A DNA stretch of 64,000 bases, from NCBI GenBank assembly GCA_014529385.2, contig CM043969.1, positions 70,191,176 through 70,255,175 on the forward strand, given 5' to 3'. The position numbers were made by a program, and so were the translations under genes. The stretch's first letter is position 1. Each line of letters opens with the position of its first letter. This DNA is from Adiantum capillus-veneris (lineage: Eukaryota > Streptophyta > Polypodiopsida > Polypodiales > Pteridaceae). Below the pieces are notes generated by a model. The model saw only the letters and a program-made list of their open reading frames with translations. It ran no database searches and had not been told where the DNA came from. This document shows, piece after piece, positions 1 to 10,398 of the stretch.

Positions 1-862
1 AGCTCATTGGACCCCTCCAGGCCTAGCCAATCACAAGCAGGAGGCATTACAAGCAGCAAGGGTAGCCTTGAGACAAGTGTCCCCCTTTCCCCTTTGAGAG
101 AGAGGGCTAGATAAATGCTAAATCAATTAATTAAATATCCTAAATTATTATTGGACCCCTTGGGTGGCCAACCAATAGGCTTCAGACACACCATGAGGGC
201 AACATGAGGAGGAACTTGACAAGTGTCCCTTTTGCTTTCTTTGTACCATGCATGCCTTGTGTGAGCGTGTGGGTGTTCTCTCTCATCCCCCCTCCTGTAG
301 GGCTCGCCCCCTCCTTGTAAGGATTGAATCTTTGACTTTTTGACACCTCAAGCCCCTCATGCATAGGCCTAGTTCCCACCACAAGCTTGGCTCATAAGCA
401 CTTTAAGCTTGGGCTAGGTTCTCACCTCAAGTGCAACCCTAGCATCTCAAGCATGTCAAGCACCTCAAGCATCTCAATAATTAAGCACCTCAAGCATCTC
501 AAGCACCTCAAGCACCTTAGTCATCAAGCATGACAAGCAGGACAAGCACCTTGAGCTGGGTCGGGTTCCCGCGCCTCAAGCTCAGCCCTAACTTACCTAA
601 GGTCAAAGGCTTTGTACACACATTATTGGAGGTCTTCAATGAAGCTAACCCTAAGGTCTTATGCTCCATTTTTTAGCCTTGATCTTTGATAGACCATCTC
701 TCATTTGGGCCCCTTTACCATTGGCCCCGTGTTGAGATAGATCTATAAGCACATGTCTATATCTTAACACTTGTTCCCGTTTATTCTCCCACATTAAGTG
801 ATCAATTTAGAATGAGAAAATCATTTGGGTTGGTTAGATATTAGATATTAGATTTTATGACA
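1..862 (-). mobile_element. Chromovirus-type LTR fragment (LTR A), cut by window edge
   Basis: Read on the minus strand the segment begins TGTCATAA at 862 and runs leftward off the window. It keeps the order of landmarks of the complete LTR at 13183-14774: the TGTCATAA start, a block matching GATTTTCTCAT and TTAATGTGGG, and later CCAATGAG-type blocks. It has many substitutions and indels, so it is an old relative. It ends abruptly against integrase-like coding sequence at 863, which suggests an insertion there. Whether a whole element or a solo LTR was inserted cannot be told, because the other end is outside the window. Confidence 0.7.
436..556. repeat. Short tandem repeat of CTCAAGCAYC-type decamers
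   Basis: A run of near-identical 9-10 bp units (CTCAAGCATC, CTCAAGCACC and variants) lies inside LTR A. LTR B keeps a weaker version near 53.55-53.62 kb, so the array is a property of this older LTR subfamily. The young LTR at 13183 lacks it. Confidence 0.6.
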
Positions 863-1339
863 GCATAGTCTCTTGCTTCAGTTCAATTGCTCTTTGACGG
901 CGTTTACTCATATCCTCATGAAATGTTCGCCTTGATAAGTAAGTAACTAGATAGTTACTCCACTTAGGAATAGGTGACATTTGGAACAATGTCACATGAG
1001 GTATGGGTGCTTGTTTTTTACATTGAGGACAATTTTTCACAAAAGAATGAACATCACTTCTCATAGTGGCCAAAATACTCCAAGTCTCAAGATTCGTCGC
1101 ATAGTTTGGTCTTTCGCAAAGTGAAGTCCTACTATGGTAATATGCGCTTGACTTAGGTATTGGGTTTTTTCCTCAGGATAAATGCATAAAAGCAATATTC
1201 CATTTCTATTTCTTTTGTATAGCTTGTTAGCTAGTAATAGATACATAGCCGATTGCTCAATTAATCCAATTGTTATAGGAAGTGGTATTTGTGAATCCAC
1301 TTGAACTATGGTCATCAATGATACCATATTTTCCGACAT
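863..1339 (-). pseudogene. Integrase zinc-binding region, truncated
   Basis: Two overlapping minus-strand frames encode the integrase N-terminal HHCC region: LANKLYKRNRNGI, then QAHITIVGLHFAKDQTM, then FVKNCPQCKKQAPIPH with the CxxC pair. A frame change or stop falls at FWPL (about 1063). The DDE catalytic core is absent because LTR A starts at 862. Oddly, a segment reading PKWSNYLVTYLSRRTF lies after the CxxC pair; in related plant elements, as I remember them, such a segment lies before the zinc-binding region. Confidence 0.65.
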
Positions 1340-1905
1340 TGAGGTATTGTTTCCATGGAGAACAGATATGCATCTGGTAGGTCATCGTCTACTCCCTTGG
1401 GTGGTTCTCCTGAAACAATCCTTGACAAATGATCTACTCTTTGATAAGTGGTGCCCTTTTTCACAACTATAGTGAAATTATATTCCAAAAGATGATGGAC
1501 CATCTCACTATTCTTCCTGTGTTGCATGGCTTGTTGACCAAGTACAATAAGGCTTGGCGGTCCACAAAGAACACAAATTTGTTTGCTAATAGGTAATGTC
1601 TATATTTTTTGATAGAATAGATCATTCCTAATCCTTTCTTTTCGGTGGTGGTATAGTTTTTCTCTGTCATATTCAATTGTCTGCTAGCATAAGAAATAGG
1701 AAAGTCAATTTTACCATCTCCTGGTTCAGCTAGTATGCACCCAATGGCAAAGTTGGAAGCATCTACATGTATGTGGAATATCTTATTCCAATCTAGTGCT
1801 TTCAATATTGGAGTTGAAGTAAGAGCTTGCTTAAGCTTCATGAAGGATTCTTCACACTCATCAGTCCACTCAAATGGCTCAACAAATGCTCTAAAAAGGG
1901 TTCAG
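1315..1905 (-). pseudogene. Ty3/gypsy RNase H with RT connection, frameshifted
   Basis: The minus strand reads RAFVEPFEWTDECEESFMKL, then FHIHVDASNFAIGCIL, SYASRQLNMTEKNYTTTEKK and LANKFVFFVDRQALLYLV, the usual RNase H succession after a Ty3/gypsy reverse transcriptase (D in HVDAS, E in TTTEKK, D in FVDRQ). A frameshift near 1500 moves the tail (VDHLSRIVSGEPP, DDLPDAYLF) to another frame. The upstream RT palm domain (the xxDD box) is not present on either side. This RNase H would normally remove RNA from the RNA-DNA hybrid during reverse transcription; here it is a relic. Confidence 0.8.
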
Positions 1906-2008
1906 GTACACAGGCTTCATTTGTGGCAATCCCGTTCTAAGATACATTCTTCTCGTTTTAAGCTCCCGTTTTTTGAGGCTCCACACATCCAAATAGGTGT
2001 GTCTTTGT

Positions 2009-2850
2009 TCAACCAAGATGGAAGCTAATTTCAGTCGAAGAGACTAAATCGAATTCTTGAATGGATGTTTTCATGAAATCTCTATGAGTGTGATCTTTTA
2101 GATTAACCCTTGTTATTGATCCCACTTGCTTCAAGTACAAATAATTGTTTCCCCAATCTTGGATGAGTTGTACTTGTCGCATGAAAGGTCTTCCCAAGAT
2201 GATTTCGTAATTGAGTTTCTTTCCAAAATCTACTATGGCAAAAGTGTGTTGATGTTCAATCCCACAGAAATTAACTATCACTTTTTCATGCAGTCCTAAG
2301 GGTCTTTCGATGTGTCCCCATCAGCCAATTGCAATTTCATTCTAGTTTGTCTAATGGCTGGTTGTCCCCATGATTCCCATACTTCTTTCGTGGCTCTGGC
2401 TATGCCTGCCCCACTATCCAGTATTGCCATGGTTTCTATGTCATTATATTTCACTAGAAGAAGGGTTGTGTTTCCTTCTTCCCCTTTGTAGTATTCTCCG
2501 ACTTTGTTCATTGGAACAGATTGAATCTCTTTGGTATCCAATTCGTGTTTCAATTTTCCCAAATTTTTTGCGATTAGCCATGTTATCCCCACCTTCTCTA
2601 GAGTTTTTTGTAGATCATTCCATAGATATGGTCTGGTTTTTAACAGTTCTCCTAAAGTAAGAGTGCATTGGATGGGTGTAGACATGATTGAATGAATGTT
2701 GTCTACCTCTAGGGTCTGTTCCGCTCTCTTTACCTGAGCGGTTTTACACACTATATATTCATCTTCGTTATCTCCCAAGTAAGAGGGTAGTGTTTTCAAG
2801 GTCAATGGTTTAGACATTCTTGAAGATTCAGATCCGCAATCCCTATACAA
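2009..2850 (-). pseudogene. Retroviral-type aspartic protease region
   Basis: The minus-strand segment contains MAILDSGAGIARATKEVWES, with the D-S-G active-site triad, followed after a stop near 2296 by YEIILGRPFMRQ, the usual protease C-terminal block. The parallel motif in the right-hand element of this window is ILDGGAGVSIVTKDCWESMG (63934 onward), which supports common descent. The family cuts the Gag-Pol polyprotein. A stop or frame change at 2281-2296 separates the two halves, so no functional protease can be made. Confidence 0.75.
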
Positions 2851-2924
2851 AGATTATACATCCATGTACATATCAGGAGGTAGATTGTCTAACCAAACTT
2901 CCTCTATAGGAGCTGACTTTGGAG

Positions 2925-3440
2925 TTAAGCTCCCATCATAATCTCTCTAACTTTTTTCCATAAGTGTCTTGGCCAGTTTTCTTCTACGAATGGAATTCCG
3001 TCTAAGGCATCTTCGCTATCTGGCACTATAAGTTCTGGCTCTTTTGTTTCAAGGTGGGGTTCTACCACCACTTTGGATTTTTCTTTATTGGTTCCTACCA
3101 CAAGCTCCTCAGGTTTTGCCATACTCTCAAGCTTGGGTTTTTGTTTTTCCCGCATCTCTTGAGTAATTCTTACCAAATTTTGATAAGCTTCAAGCTTAGC
3201 TGCTTCCATGTCTGCAGAAGGATAGTTTTTTCAAAAAAAATTCATGTTTTGGCATGCTTTAAGTCCTGCTTGGTAAGCTTTAAAGGCTGCATTAATTGGC
3301 TCAAAAATTTTGTCTACCAAAATTGATCCTCCAGATTTCACGGTGGTTTCCTTGATTTCACTTCCATTTTCTTTCACTTTTTCCTGGAATAGCTTCTTTG
3401 CTTTTTCCTCTATTTCAGCCCTTTGTTTCTGTTTTCTCAT
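2925..3440 (-). pseudogene. Charged linker between nucleocapsid and protease
   Basis: Two minus-strand frames encode a Lys/Glu-rich, probably coiled segment (KQRAEIEEKAKKLFQEKVKE, EAYQNLVRITQEMREKQK, then an acidic PELIVPDSEDALDGIPF stretch). It has no catalytic motif. It lies between the zinc-knuckle segment and the protease, like the Lys-rich linker at 62.9-63.6 kb in the related element. It begins with an ATGA overlap of the preceding stop codon, most simply a frameshift in a decaying polyprotein. Confidence 0.5.
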
Positions 3441-4150
3441 CTCATACCTTTTGTTTCTGCTTCTCTTGGTCTTTTGAGAGGAAAGTTTTGTATTCTCTGA
3501 GTCATCACACAGGAGTTATATTTCTTTTTCTTAGCATGGGCTCTGGTGATTACCTTGATTGGAATAATCAGTTCACTCTCATATGAGCTACTAGGTATCA
3601 CTTGGACTATGTTCACGATTGTTTTACCCTTGTTTAAATGATTTTTTGGACAATCTTCAGGAAAGTGTCCTCCTTTTTTGCAACATTGTATGCAATAAAC
3701 TTCAACTGGCTTGAGGTTCTTGTCAGGCTCTGAGCATTCATTTTTCCAATGATCATTTGCACCACAGTTATGACAGTTTCTAGTTCTTGACTTAATCATG
3801 GGTCTTACCATAGGAGGTCTAACACCTTGATTAGCTACATAGTACATTGGTACAATCTCTAGAGTAGCATATGTCACAAGTTCTTCCATTGGTGGTGGAT
3901 GTGAATTATACCAATCTTCTTTTCTCATTATTATAGATGGACTAGGCTCAGCATAGGGTGTAATAGGCCCTAGTGCTTGTTCATTTATGACTCTTTCTGG
4001 ATGCATGTACTTTATAGGTACTGCATTATGACCCGGATATGGAGGTTGTTGACCCAACACGGATTGAGGTCTTTTCATACCCACCGGTGGTCTTTGAGTT
4101 GGGATCATATTAGGGTGATATCTATACATGGGTTGCCCTTGTGGTCTCAT
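3437..4150 (-). pseudogene. Nucleocapsid with zinc knuckles
   Basis: The minus-strand frame of 237 codons starts with a Pro/Tyr-rich linker (RPQGQPMYRYHPNMIPTQRP) and then has two zinc knuckles: CHNCGANDHWKNEC (CX2CX4HX4C, canonical) and CIQCCKKGGHFPEDC (CX2CX5HX4C, one residue longer). ITRAHAKKKKYNS follows, comparable to YAITRSMLQG downstream of the knuckles in the 62-kb element. This part would bind genomic RNA during particle assembly. Confidence 0.75.
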
Positions 4151-4306
4151 AGATACATATTGAACATTCCCATCATAATCTGGTCGATAATAGCACTCAT
4201 TGGTCTCATGGTTGGTCCATTTACCCTGGATTGCACACCATTTTTGCGGCCTAATTGGTTGTCCCTGTTGAGGTATCCCTTACCCTGGTCCCCTCATAGG
4301 TGCTTT

Positions 4307-4822
4307 CTATATGTTATTCATCATGTCATTCATCCTTTTAAGCATGTCTTCTATGGCTGAAAGCGGTGCCGCAGCAGCTGTTCCCACTTGTGTTGGTTTG
4401 GTGGATGCTGTTTTCTTACTTTTGTTATCCTTAGGGACATCTTCTTTATTGAAAATATCACAATTGTCTCCTAAGTCAATAACATCTGACACACACTCTT
4501 CTAGGGTCGTATGCTTCTTGCTATACAATATAGCATGAAGTTCTTTGTTTAGCAGTCCCTTTAGAAACAATGATACTATTCTTTCTTTTGTAGGTATCTC
4601 TAGCTCTGAGCATCTTGCAATGTATTGTTTCATTCAAGTTGCACAATCCCTAACAGACTCACCTTGTTTCTGTTTAAAGCTATAGATTTGTGCTACCGTA
4701 TTGTGATTGATCCATGTTTTGGAACAAGCAACTACAAATCCTTGAGCTAATGTATTCAAGTCCATGATTGACCTTAGTGGAATGTTTTGGAACCATGTCA
4801 ATGCTTTTCTTTCTAATGTCAT
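4307..4822 (-). pseudogene. Gag capsid (Retrotrans_gag-like), one internal stop
   Basis: The minus strand reads ERKALTWFQNIP, IYSFKQKQGESVRDCAT, a TGA stop, then MKQYIARCSELEIPTKER, VSLFLKGLLNKEL and TTLEECVSDVIDL in the same frame. The KQKQGESVRD and FLKGLLNK blocks correspond to KAERKEGESVRDF and FIRGLRNEG in the intact Gag at 60055-62547, which identifies the capsid core. The stop near 4634 is a nonsense mutation in an otherwise readable domain. Confidence 0.75.
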
Positions 4823-4889
4823 TCCAAACCCCTCGAATTGAGTATGAAAATCAAATATGCTTCTGCTCTTAGCACTTGCTTAAAGCTTG

Positions 4890-5329
4890 CTAAGTGGTCG
4901 TATGGATCCCCAAATCCATTGTATTTTTTGACCCATTTTTGAAAACCAACTGGTTTGACACATCTATTTGGTTCAACTCTCGGTCTCCTAGCAGCCGGTC
5001 CTGTTCTGAGTCCTTCAAACCAGCCTGTTGGAAATAATGACTCATGTAGCCTTGGACTGGCTTTAGTGTCACCTCGTTTTCTTCATGAAGAGGTGATTTC
5101 TGGTTTCTTAACATTACTCTTAGAAGATCCCTCACGGTGTTCATCTCTTGAAATAGTTTTTAGTCCTTAGCCCAATATCCAATCCCTTATGGAGTACCCT
5201 TGGTATTTGGTGTTCCACCTCCTCAGGAGCCATCATAACAAAGTTATTGTTATAACAATCCCTAAACAGGTAGGTTGGTAGATCTACTGAACCCTTATCT
5301 TTGATTTTGAAGATATAAATGATCTTCAT
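4890..5329 (-). pseudogene. Gag middle region
   Basis: Two minus-strand frames (5329-5141 and 5144-4890) continue the polyprotein between the Gag N-terminus and capsid. They include FVMMAPEEVEHQIPRVLHKG and an Arg/Leu-rich stretch (VRDLLRVMLRNQKSPLHEEN). No domain is recognised. Position and strand are the reasons for assigning it to Gag. Confidence 0.45.
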
Positions 5330-5474
5330 GGGTGTTAGCTGTGGGTGTTAGCTGTCCTAATTTGGCATGCCAAGTCCATAGAAGATCTTTGATGTTTCTA
5401 TCCTCCCAATAATAGACTCCGATCCTAGGATTATCCATACTAAGCTGTTTCAAAGGCTTCAAATCAACTTGATC

Positions 5475-5954
5475 TTATCCCTCAAATTCTAAATTCGGTG
5501 GTCCTTCTTTTGCTGCCATACCTGGAATTATGGTATTTACTTCTAACCCCCATTTGTCTATCACGTCAGGGTTTTCGACTTGTAAATACTGAGTTCCATT
5601 TCTATCCATGTATATTTTTCCTTGTTTGTTTGCCCTGATTTCCTCTTCAAACTCAATACCATGGTCATCAATGCAAAAAGCATACTCTTTATTAGGATCT
5701 AGGTAAATCTGAGCTCCATGACGATTAGTTTTGTAAAAAGAGAGTATATGCTTATAGCGCACTGTCGTGCCGATTTTTGAATGGGTCGAATAGGAAGAAA
5801 TTTCAGATGTTGAATCTGAAAAAGTGCATGAGACTTCTTCAAGGATAGTGTGCAAGGGATTGCCTTGATTCATACTTTCTTCGGTGGATACTCTACTAGT
5901 GATCTCTCTAAATATGCCTTGATTAGCTAGTATACGACTAGATCTAAGATTCAT
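5475..5954 (-). pseudogene. Gag N-terminus, MNLRSSRIL type
   Basis: The frame opens with MNLRSSRILANQ, nearly the same as MHLRSGRVLEHE at 60055, which marks the Gag start of this lineage. About 160 codons follow, including HGAQIYLDPNKEYAFCIDDH and GKIYMDRNGTQYLQVE. The Y-x-D-x-x-G-x-x-Y pattern recurs in the unassigned relic at 55.1-55.7 kb. The start is chosen because the motif begins at the first methionine and a plausible 3' splice site lies 16 bases upstream. The function of this N-terminal part is unknown. Confidence 0.65.
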
Positions 5955-6368
5955 ATAGACTTGTGAAGCCCTAGATAGAGTACTTATCGTCGGATTGACT
6001 TGTTGTCAACTTCTTCCACTTTACTTGATTGCAAATTCTGTCAAGCTATCAATTCCTTGTCTGCAACCTGATTCCTGTATCAATTTTGATCAAGTTAGTT
6101 ATTTTTTCACAAAGACTATACAATTCTTGCTAACTATTGTGACTGGTCTATGTATATCACTTCAAATCAAACTAAGTGAGTCAGCAGTTGAGACTTTCAG
6201 ATATCACTTTTGAAAAAAAATCAAAGGACTAATTTGCAACCTAAAAACTGAGTGAACATGTACCAATTTGGATCCTATTGAACCCAAAATTGCCCGGTGG
6301 CCTTGTATTATGTTGGTCCAACACTGTACAAGTTCAAAAGTCCAAATCGGTGTCTCTGTGTAGCAGTA

Positions 6369-7251
6369 GTAAATAATCGTGATTATTTACTTTTCTCGGT
6401 TTTTTGTACTTTTTGGGTTGATTTGCCAAGTATACAACCTGTTAAGGTCTCTGGACAAGTTTCACTAAGTTTGAACAAAATTTGTTCAAGTTATCAACTG
6501 TTTCGTGTCCGCAAACTCAATTTTCAAGAATCTGGTTTAAGTCTAACTTTTGTGATCCAAATTTCACCAAAATTGATTTGTGTGGTCTACTTGATATGCT
6601 TAACCTTGTGGTATGCTCAAATGTGCAAGATTATCAATTTTTGTAGCAGATGTAAATAATCGCGATTATTTACTCCAACTATTTTTTTGCAAGTTTTGTT
6701 CCCAATCTTGACACAGATTTGTTAAGCAACTCAACTTAAGCTCCCTAGCCAAGTTTCACCAAGTTTGGACAATTTTTGTTCAAATGGTCATCAGTTTTGT
6801 ATCTGCAAACTGACTTTGCAAATTTGGCCACAATTTTCAATCCAATGATCCAAATCTTACCAAATTTGATCTGTGGACTTATTATAAAATGCTTAAGCTA
6901 GTGGTATGCTAACTTGGTCAAAAAAGTTGAAAAATGGGACACATGTAAATAATCGTGATTATTTACTTCTGACAAATTTTTGCATCTTTTTGGTCAACTG
7001 AGCATATACACATGTTTATCACATCAGTATGAGCCTATGAATCAAATCTCATTGAGTTTGAACAAAATTTTCTCAACTTACACTCAAGTTCTCGAAAGTC
7101 AGTGCAGAATTTAGTTTTTACCCAGTTTTTGGTATGTTTGGTGATCCAAATCCTATGTGCCTTTACAAAAGTTGTTTGTACACATGCATAGAGTCTGTGG
7201 TATCAACTTTGGTCACTTTTGAGTTGAAAGTAAATAATCGTGATTATTTAC
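6369..7251. repeat. Four 22-bp palindromes at about 285-bp spacing
   Basis: Copies lie at 6369-6390, 6652-6673, 6945-6966 and 7230-7251. Each is the half-site GTAAATAATC, two central bases, then GATTATTTAC. The second copy has GC in the centre and is a perfect palindrome; the others have GT. Surrounding text also recurs (for example TTTCACCAAGTTTG-like and GGTATGCTCA-like phrases), so this is a diverged tandem repeat of roughly 283-293 bp whose palindromic core has been kept while the flanks drifted. It lies in the untranslated leader of element 1. Confidence 0.85.
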
Positions 7252-7920
7252 TTTAGGCCTAAAATGAACACTTTTTTGAACTTTTTCACTGGAATGTCTT
7301 TTTATGAGCTATTTTAAGCCTCTGAGTCAAGTCAAAACTTAATTTGGCCTAAAATGTCAAGAAAAAGTAAAAAATTTGAGTTTTTACAAACTCTTGAAAT
7401 TTTTACCTCAATCTGTCCTTGAGCTTACCCACTAGTTCATATAACTTTTTAAGCATACTTTCTAATCGAATTGAGTGGTTGACAGTCTTCTGGTGCTATT
7501 TCTAGCCGTAGACCTAAAATTTTGCAACTCACATAACAACTCATAATTGATTCTTTCGGAGAGAGAAATGTTCTGAAATCCACCTTGGATTCTACTTACC
7601 CTACTCCTAGATTCTACTGCAATGGAATTGTGAAAAGTATCCACAAACACTCATTTTCTTGTTTTTTATGGTTTTCTCAGCCTTGTTCTTAAGACTTGTC
7701 TCCTTCGTCAATCATTCTCAAAATCCTAATCTAATCCTACAATCCTAAAGGTACTCAGCAAAAGTACGATTACTTCCAAGCTACCTCTACACAGCAAAAG
7801 ACGACAATCTTAAGCTATACGGTTTTAAAAAGAAAATTTTTACTCTAGGAGATCCTAGAGAAAGTTAAAGGATAACTTCACAAGATGCTCGTGTTTTTTC
7901 CTAGTTTGAGTCTCTTCAAT

Positions 7921-7938
7921 CCCCGGCAGCGCCACCAA
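7921..7938 (-). other. Primer-binding site of element 1
   Basis: The minus strand reads TTGGTGGCGCTGCCGGGG just after a segment ending in CCCACA. It is very similar to the site at 59170 (TGGCGCCGCTGCCGGGGA), a type used by plant Athila/Tat-like elements and usually assigned to tRNA-Asp. It sets the inner edge of the 5' LTR at about 7940. Confidence 0.65.
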
Positions 7939-7939
7939 A

Positions 7940-8489
7940 TGTGGGACGGGTGTCTAACCTCACTCCTATCTTATTGCAGATGTAGCGAGAACCACAAATA
8001 AATTGTCAATCCATGGGACGAAGCTGACTCGACTAGTGCATAGAGGCTACAAGAGGTTGTCAATCTTTTGAAAAACAACAAACAACTCGCATCTAACTCA
8101 GGCTACACTCAAATGATAGAAATCACCAAAAGCCAATCGCTCATCGGCAAACAAATCACATCCATTACAGCATCAAATGACATCCAAACGTAACAAAACT
8201 TCTAGAACATGTTTATAAGACATAAGCACACATGCTTATGGTCTCAAATCCCACTTTAGATCAAGTGCAAAAATCACGATTATTAACAGGATTGGATTTT
8301 TGACCTAGTCATTTTCGACCCAGAATGCATCTAAATGCTTAGCAATGATGCCCCAATATACCGCATATACTTAGTTTTTTTATTTTGAAGTGTAAATTCC
8401 TACTCATGATGAGATTAGGCCGCGGGTCGGCAATGCTAAAAGTTACGAAATATCGTGAAATTCTTACGTCAATGCATAGAGCTCTTACC
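7940..8489 (-). mobile_element. 5' LTR (3' part) of element 1
   Basis: On the plus strand the segment starts TGTGGGACGG next to the primer-binding site, the expected LTR edge. The other edge could not be found because no second copy is in the window. A purine/pyrimidine-rich segment ends at 8489 with a strong minus-strand splice donor. A partial palindrome half-site (ATCACGATTATTAAC) sits near 8275. Confidence 0.4.
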
Positions 8490-9191
8490 TGCGGTTGCAA
8501 CAACACAACAGACGCGACTGCAATGTGACAACAGAGAGGGAGTAAGAAGCGCGAGAAGAAGAGAAGTGAACGCCGTTCGCTCACACTGTGTATTTCATTA
8601 TCCAAAACTTCATAATAACTTACAAAAATTGGCTTTCATACCTTAGCCAAGGTTTTTGGTGGTCACTTACAAAGTTTATTCGGAAAATAAGAGTTACAAT
8701 ATTCCCAATTCATCAAAATATTAAATATTTTTACAATGAGAGCTCCGAAAAATGGTCCAATTTAGCTTGCTACTATCATCAAGACATTTCTTAGCAATAA
8801 ACACAAGAAGATTGCCTCTTGAAAATATTTTTTTTCGCTTAGAGGCACATTGTCATGGGCAGTCCTCGTGATTTTATCACTTGTTTAAATCAGGATCATG
8901 TCGTCCCATTTAAAGAGAAAAGATTCTCTTTGTAACCATGTCTTGCATATACCTGAGAGATATGTCTCACTAGCATAGCTCAACCCTAGTATACACCTTT
9001 CTTTAGTGTCCCAAAAGATTCCTAGATTCTTCACTCTTTTGCTCTCTCTTCTATTGTGCGTGCCTTTGAGGCTAGCCTTGCCAAATCTTAGAACCTCAAT
9101 GAGAGGCAGCAGACTGCGAGGGGATTCTATTAGGGTTACTAGGGGACTTTTTTTACTTTCTTCATACTGGTCTAAAATCTGTTTGAATTCT
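8490..9191. other. Unassigned sequence
   Basis: The left part may be the upstream portion of element 1's LTR. I see no convincing gene, repeat or RNA. Short frames here lack any recognisable motif. Confidence 0.4.
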
Positions 9192-9506
9192 ATGGATTAT
9201 TTGGAAGGAGGTGTGTGCCTCTGTTTTAGAGGGGGCTTACCCAACCCAAAGTTTGAGGCTATTGTTTATGATTTCAACTTGCATGTTTAGAAACTCAACT
9301 TGGCTCAATCTAGGATTTACAATTCTCAAGCCAAAGTATTGGAAGATTGTAAACAGGGATATGAAGCATCAATGGATAGGTTTTCCTTTGCTACACATTC
9401 TGATCGATATGACGCTATGCAAAAGATGTGAGCTGAAGTTGGTGAGAAGCTCAAAGAACACAAAGCAAGGATGGTCGAAGCCCACAAGCTGATGAAGATT
9501 TTGTAA
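9192..9506 (+). pseudogene. Unknown coding relic with coiled-coil-like tail
   Basis: One plus-strand frame reads coherently across two in-frame stops (TAG at 9288-9290 and a later TGA): LPNPKFEAIVYDFNLHV, stop, KLNLAQSRIYNSQAKVLEDC, GYEASMDRFSFATHSDRY, stop, AEVGEKLKEHKARMVEAHK, then TAA. The composition looks protein-coding and the tail is rich in Lys, Glu and Ala as in a helix. No family is recognised. It may derive from a transposon or a cellular gene. Confidence 0.3.
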
Positions 9507-10206
9507 AACAAAATGAATGCTCTGTCTATGGGGTTTTAAGATGGGGCCCAGCTTGATTTTTGTCTCAATGTAACCTCATATCTGACCCGCGAGATATGTT
9601 TTATTATGTCTCTATGTAACTTCAACTTCATGCTCTTGTATATTCTCTCTCCCTGCCTGGGATATATGGATGTATTTTTGTCTTCCTTAATTAATCTCTG
9701 CACTTATACTGGTAAAAGAAAATGTTAAATTTCTAATGATGATAAAACAGAAAAAAGGAAAAGTACTCTCAAAAAGTGAAAAAGCAACCTTTTTGGTTGA
9801 AAAAGAAAGAACTCCTAATTATCATATGCACATGTCTATACATTTACACACACATGTGCATGCATGCACACACGGACTCACAATGTGAGGTCCCCACCCC
9901 GTTACCATAACCTTATGGAAACTAGAGGGTACCTAATAGGTCGCTAGGCCCTAATTGATTGAGAAAAACATAGTCAAGATAGAAAAGATTTCTAATGGAC
10001 TGGCTCTCGTCACCAAGTAACTTGAGTCCGAGCCATTGAAAAGATTTCCTAGCCCTATCTCGCAAGGAAAGCATGAACTAATACAAGAATCTAGACATCC
10101 CTAATTCTCACCTTCTAAAAGAGAGAAAGCCCAAATACCTCTTTCCCCATAGCTTTCAGGGGCACGTATATTTGGGACTTCTTGACTCTTGGCACAATGA
10201 GTCTCT
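9507..10206. other. Unassigned AT-rich sequence
   Basis: Contains a short CA-rich patch near 9850-9880 (ACACACATGTGCATGCATG). No gene, RNA or transposon end is seen. Confidence 0.4.
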
Positions 10207-10398
10207 AATTTCGCTCCTCCTAACAAGAGGGAGTGTAGAGTCTCTCGATTGATCAAGACCACCATCCTTGATTGGCAAGTTGATTCAGTCCCCATTTTCC
10301 CCAATTTTGCTCCTCCTAACAAGAGGGAGTGGAGAGTTTCTCCATTGATCAAGACCACCCATCCTTGATTGGAAACCTGATTCAGTCCCCAATTACCA
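10207..10398. repeat. Tandem duplication, period about 96 bp
   Basis: Two adjacent units share GCTCCTCCTAACAAGAGGG (starting 10213 and 10309), TTGATCAAGACCACC and GATTCAGTCCCC (10282 and 10379), with a few substitutions and indels. No coding potential is evident. Confidence 0.8.

Larger units (their letters stand above)
5971..8488 (-). other. Candidate leader intron of element 1
   Basis: On the minus strand a consensus 5' splice site (CGCAG then GTAAGAG) falls at 8489/8488. A 3' splice-like site (ACTCTATCTAG then GG) ends at 5971, 16 bases before the Gag ATG. Between them lie the primer-binding site and the palindrome repeats. The right-hand element of the same lineage has an equivalent pair at 59038 and 60040. 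This is inference from consensus sites only. Confidence 0.3.
863..8489 (-). mobile_element. Decayed Ty3/gypsy element of the LRSGR-Gag lineage (element 1)
   Basis: Minus-strand order is: putative LTR end (about 7940), primer-binding site (7921-7938), 2-kb leader, Gag starting MNLRSSRIL (5954), capsid, zinc knuckles, protease, RNase H, integrase zinc-binding region, then truncation at 863 by LTR A. The same Gag opening (MHLRSGRVL) and a matching protease occur in the plus-strand element at 58.8-64.0 kb, so both belong to one lineage. Reverse transcriptase is not recognisable between 2009 and 1905, so a large internal deletion is likely. Every coding segment carries stops or frameshifts, so the copy is dead. 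The outer end of its 5' LTR was not located. Confidence 0.75.

Noticed and set aside
3437-3440. ATGA overlap between two frames of element 1 as translational coupling
   Set aside because: The surrounding polyprotein is full of stops and frameshifts; a chance overlap in a dead element is more likely.
6369-7251. Regularly spaced palindromic repeats as a CRISPR array
   Set aside because: Spacing is about 260 bp with diverged but related spacers, no cas genes are present, and the context is a plant retrotransposon leader.
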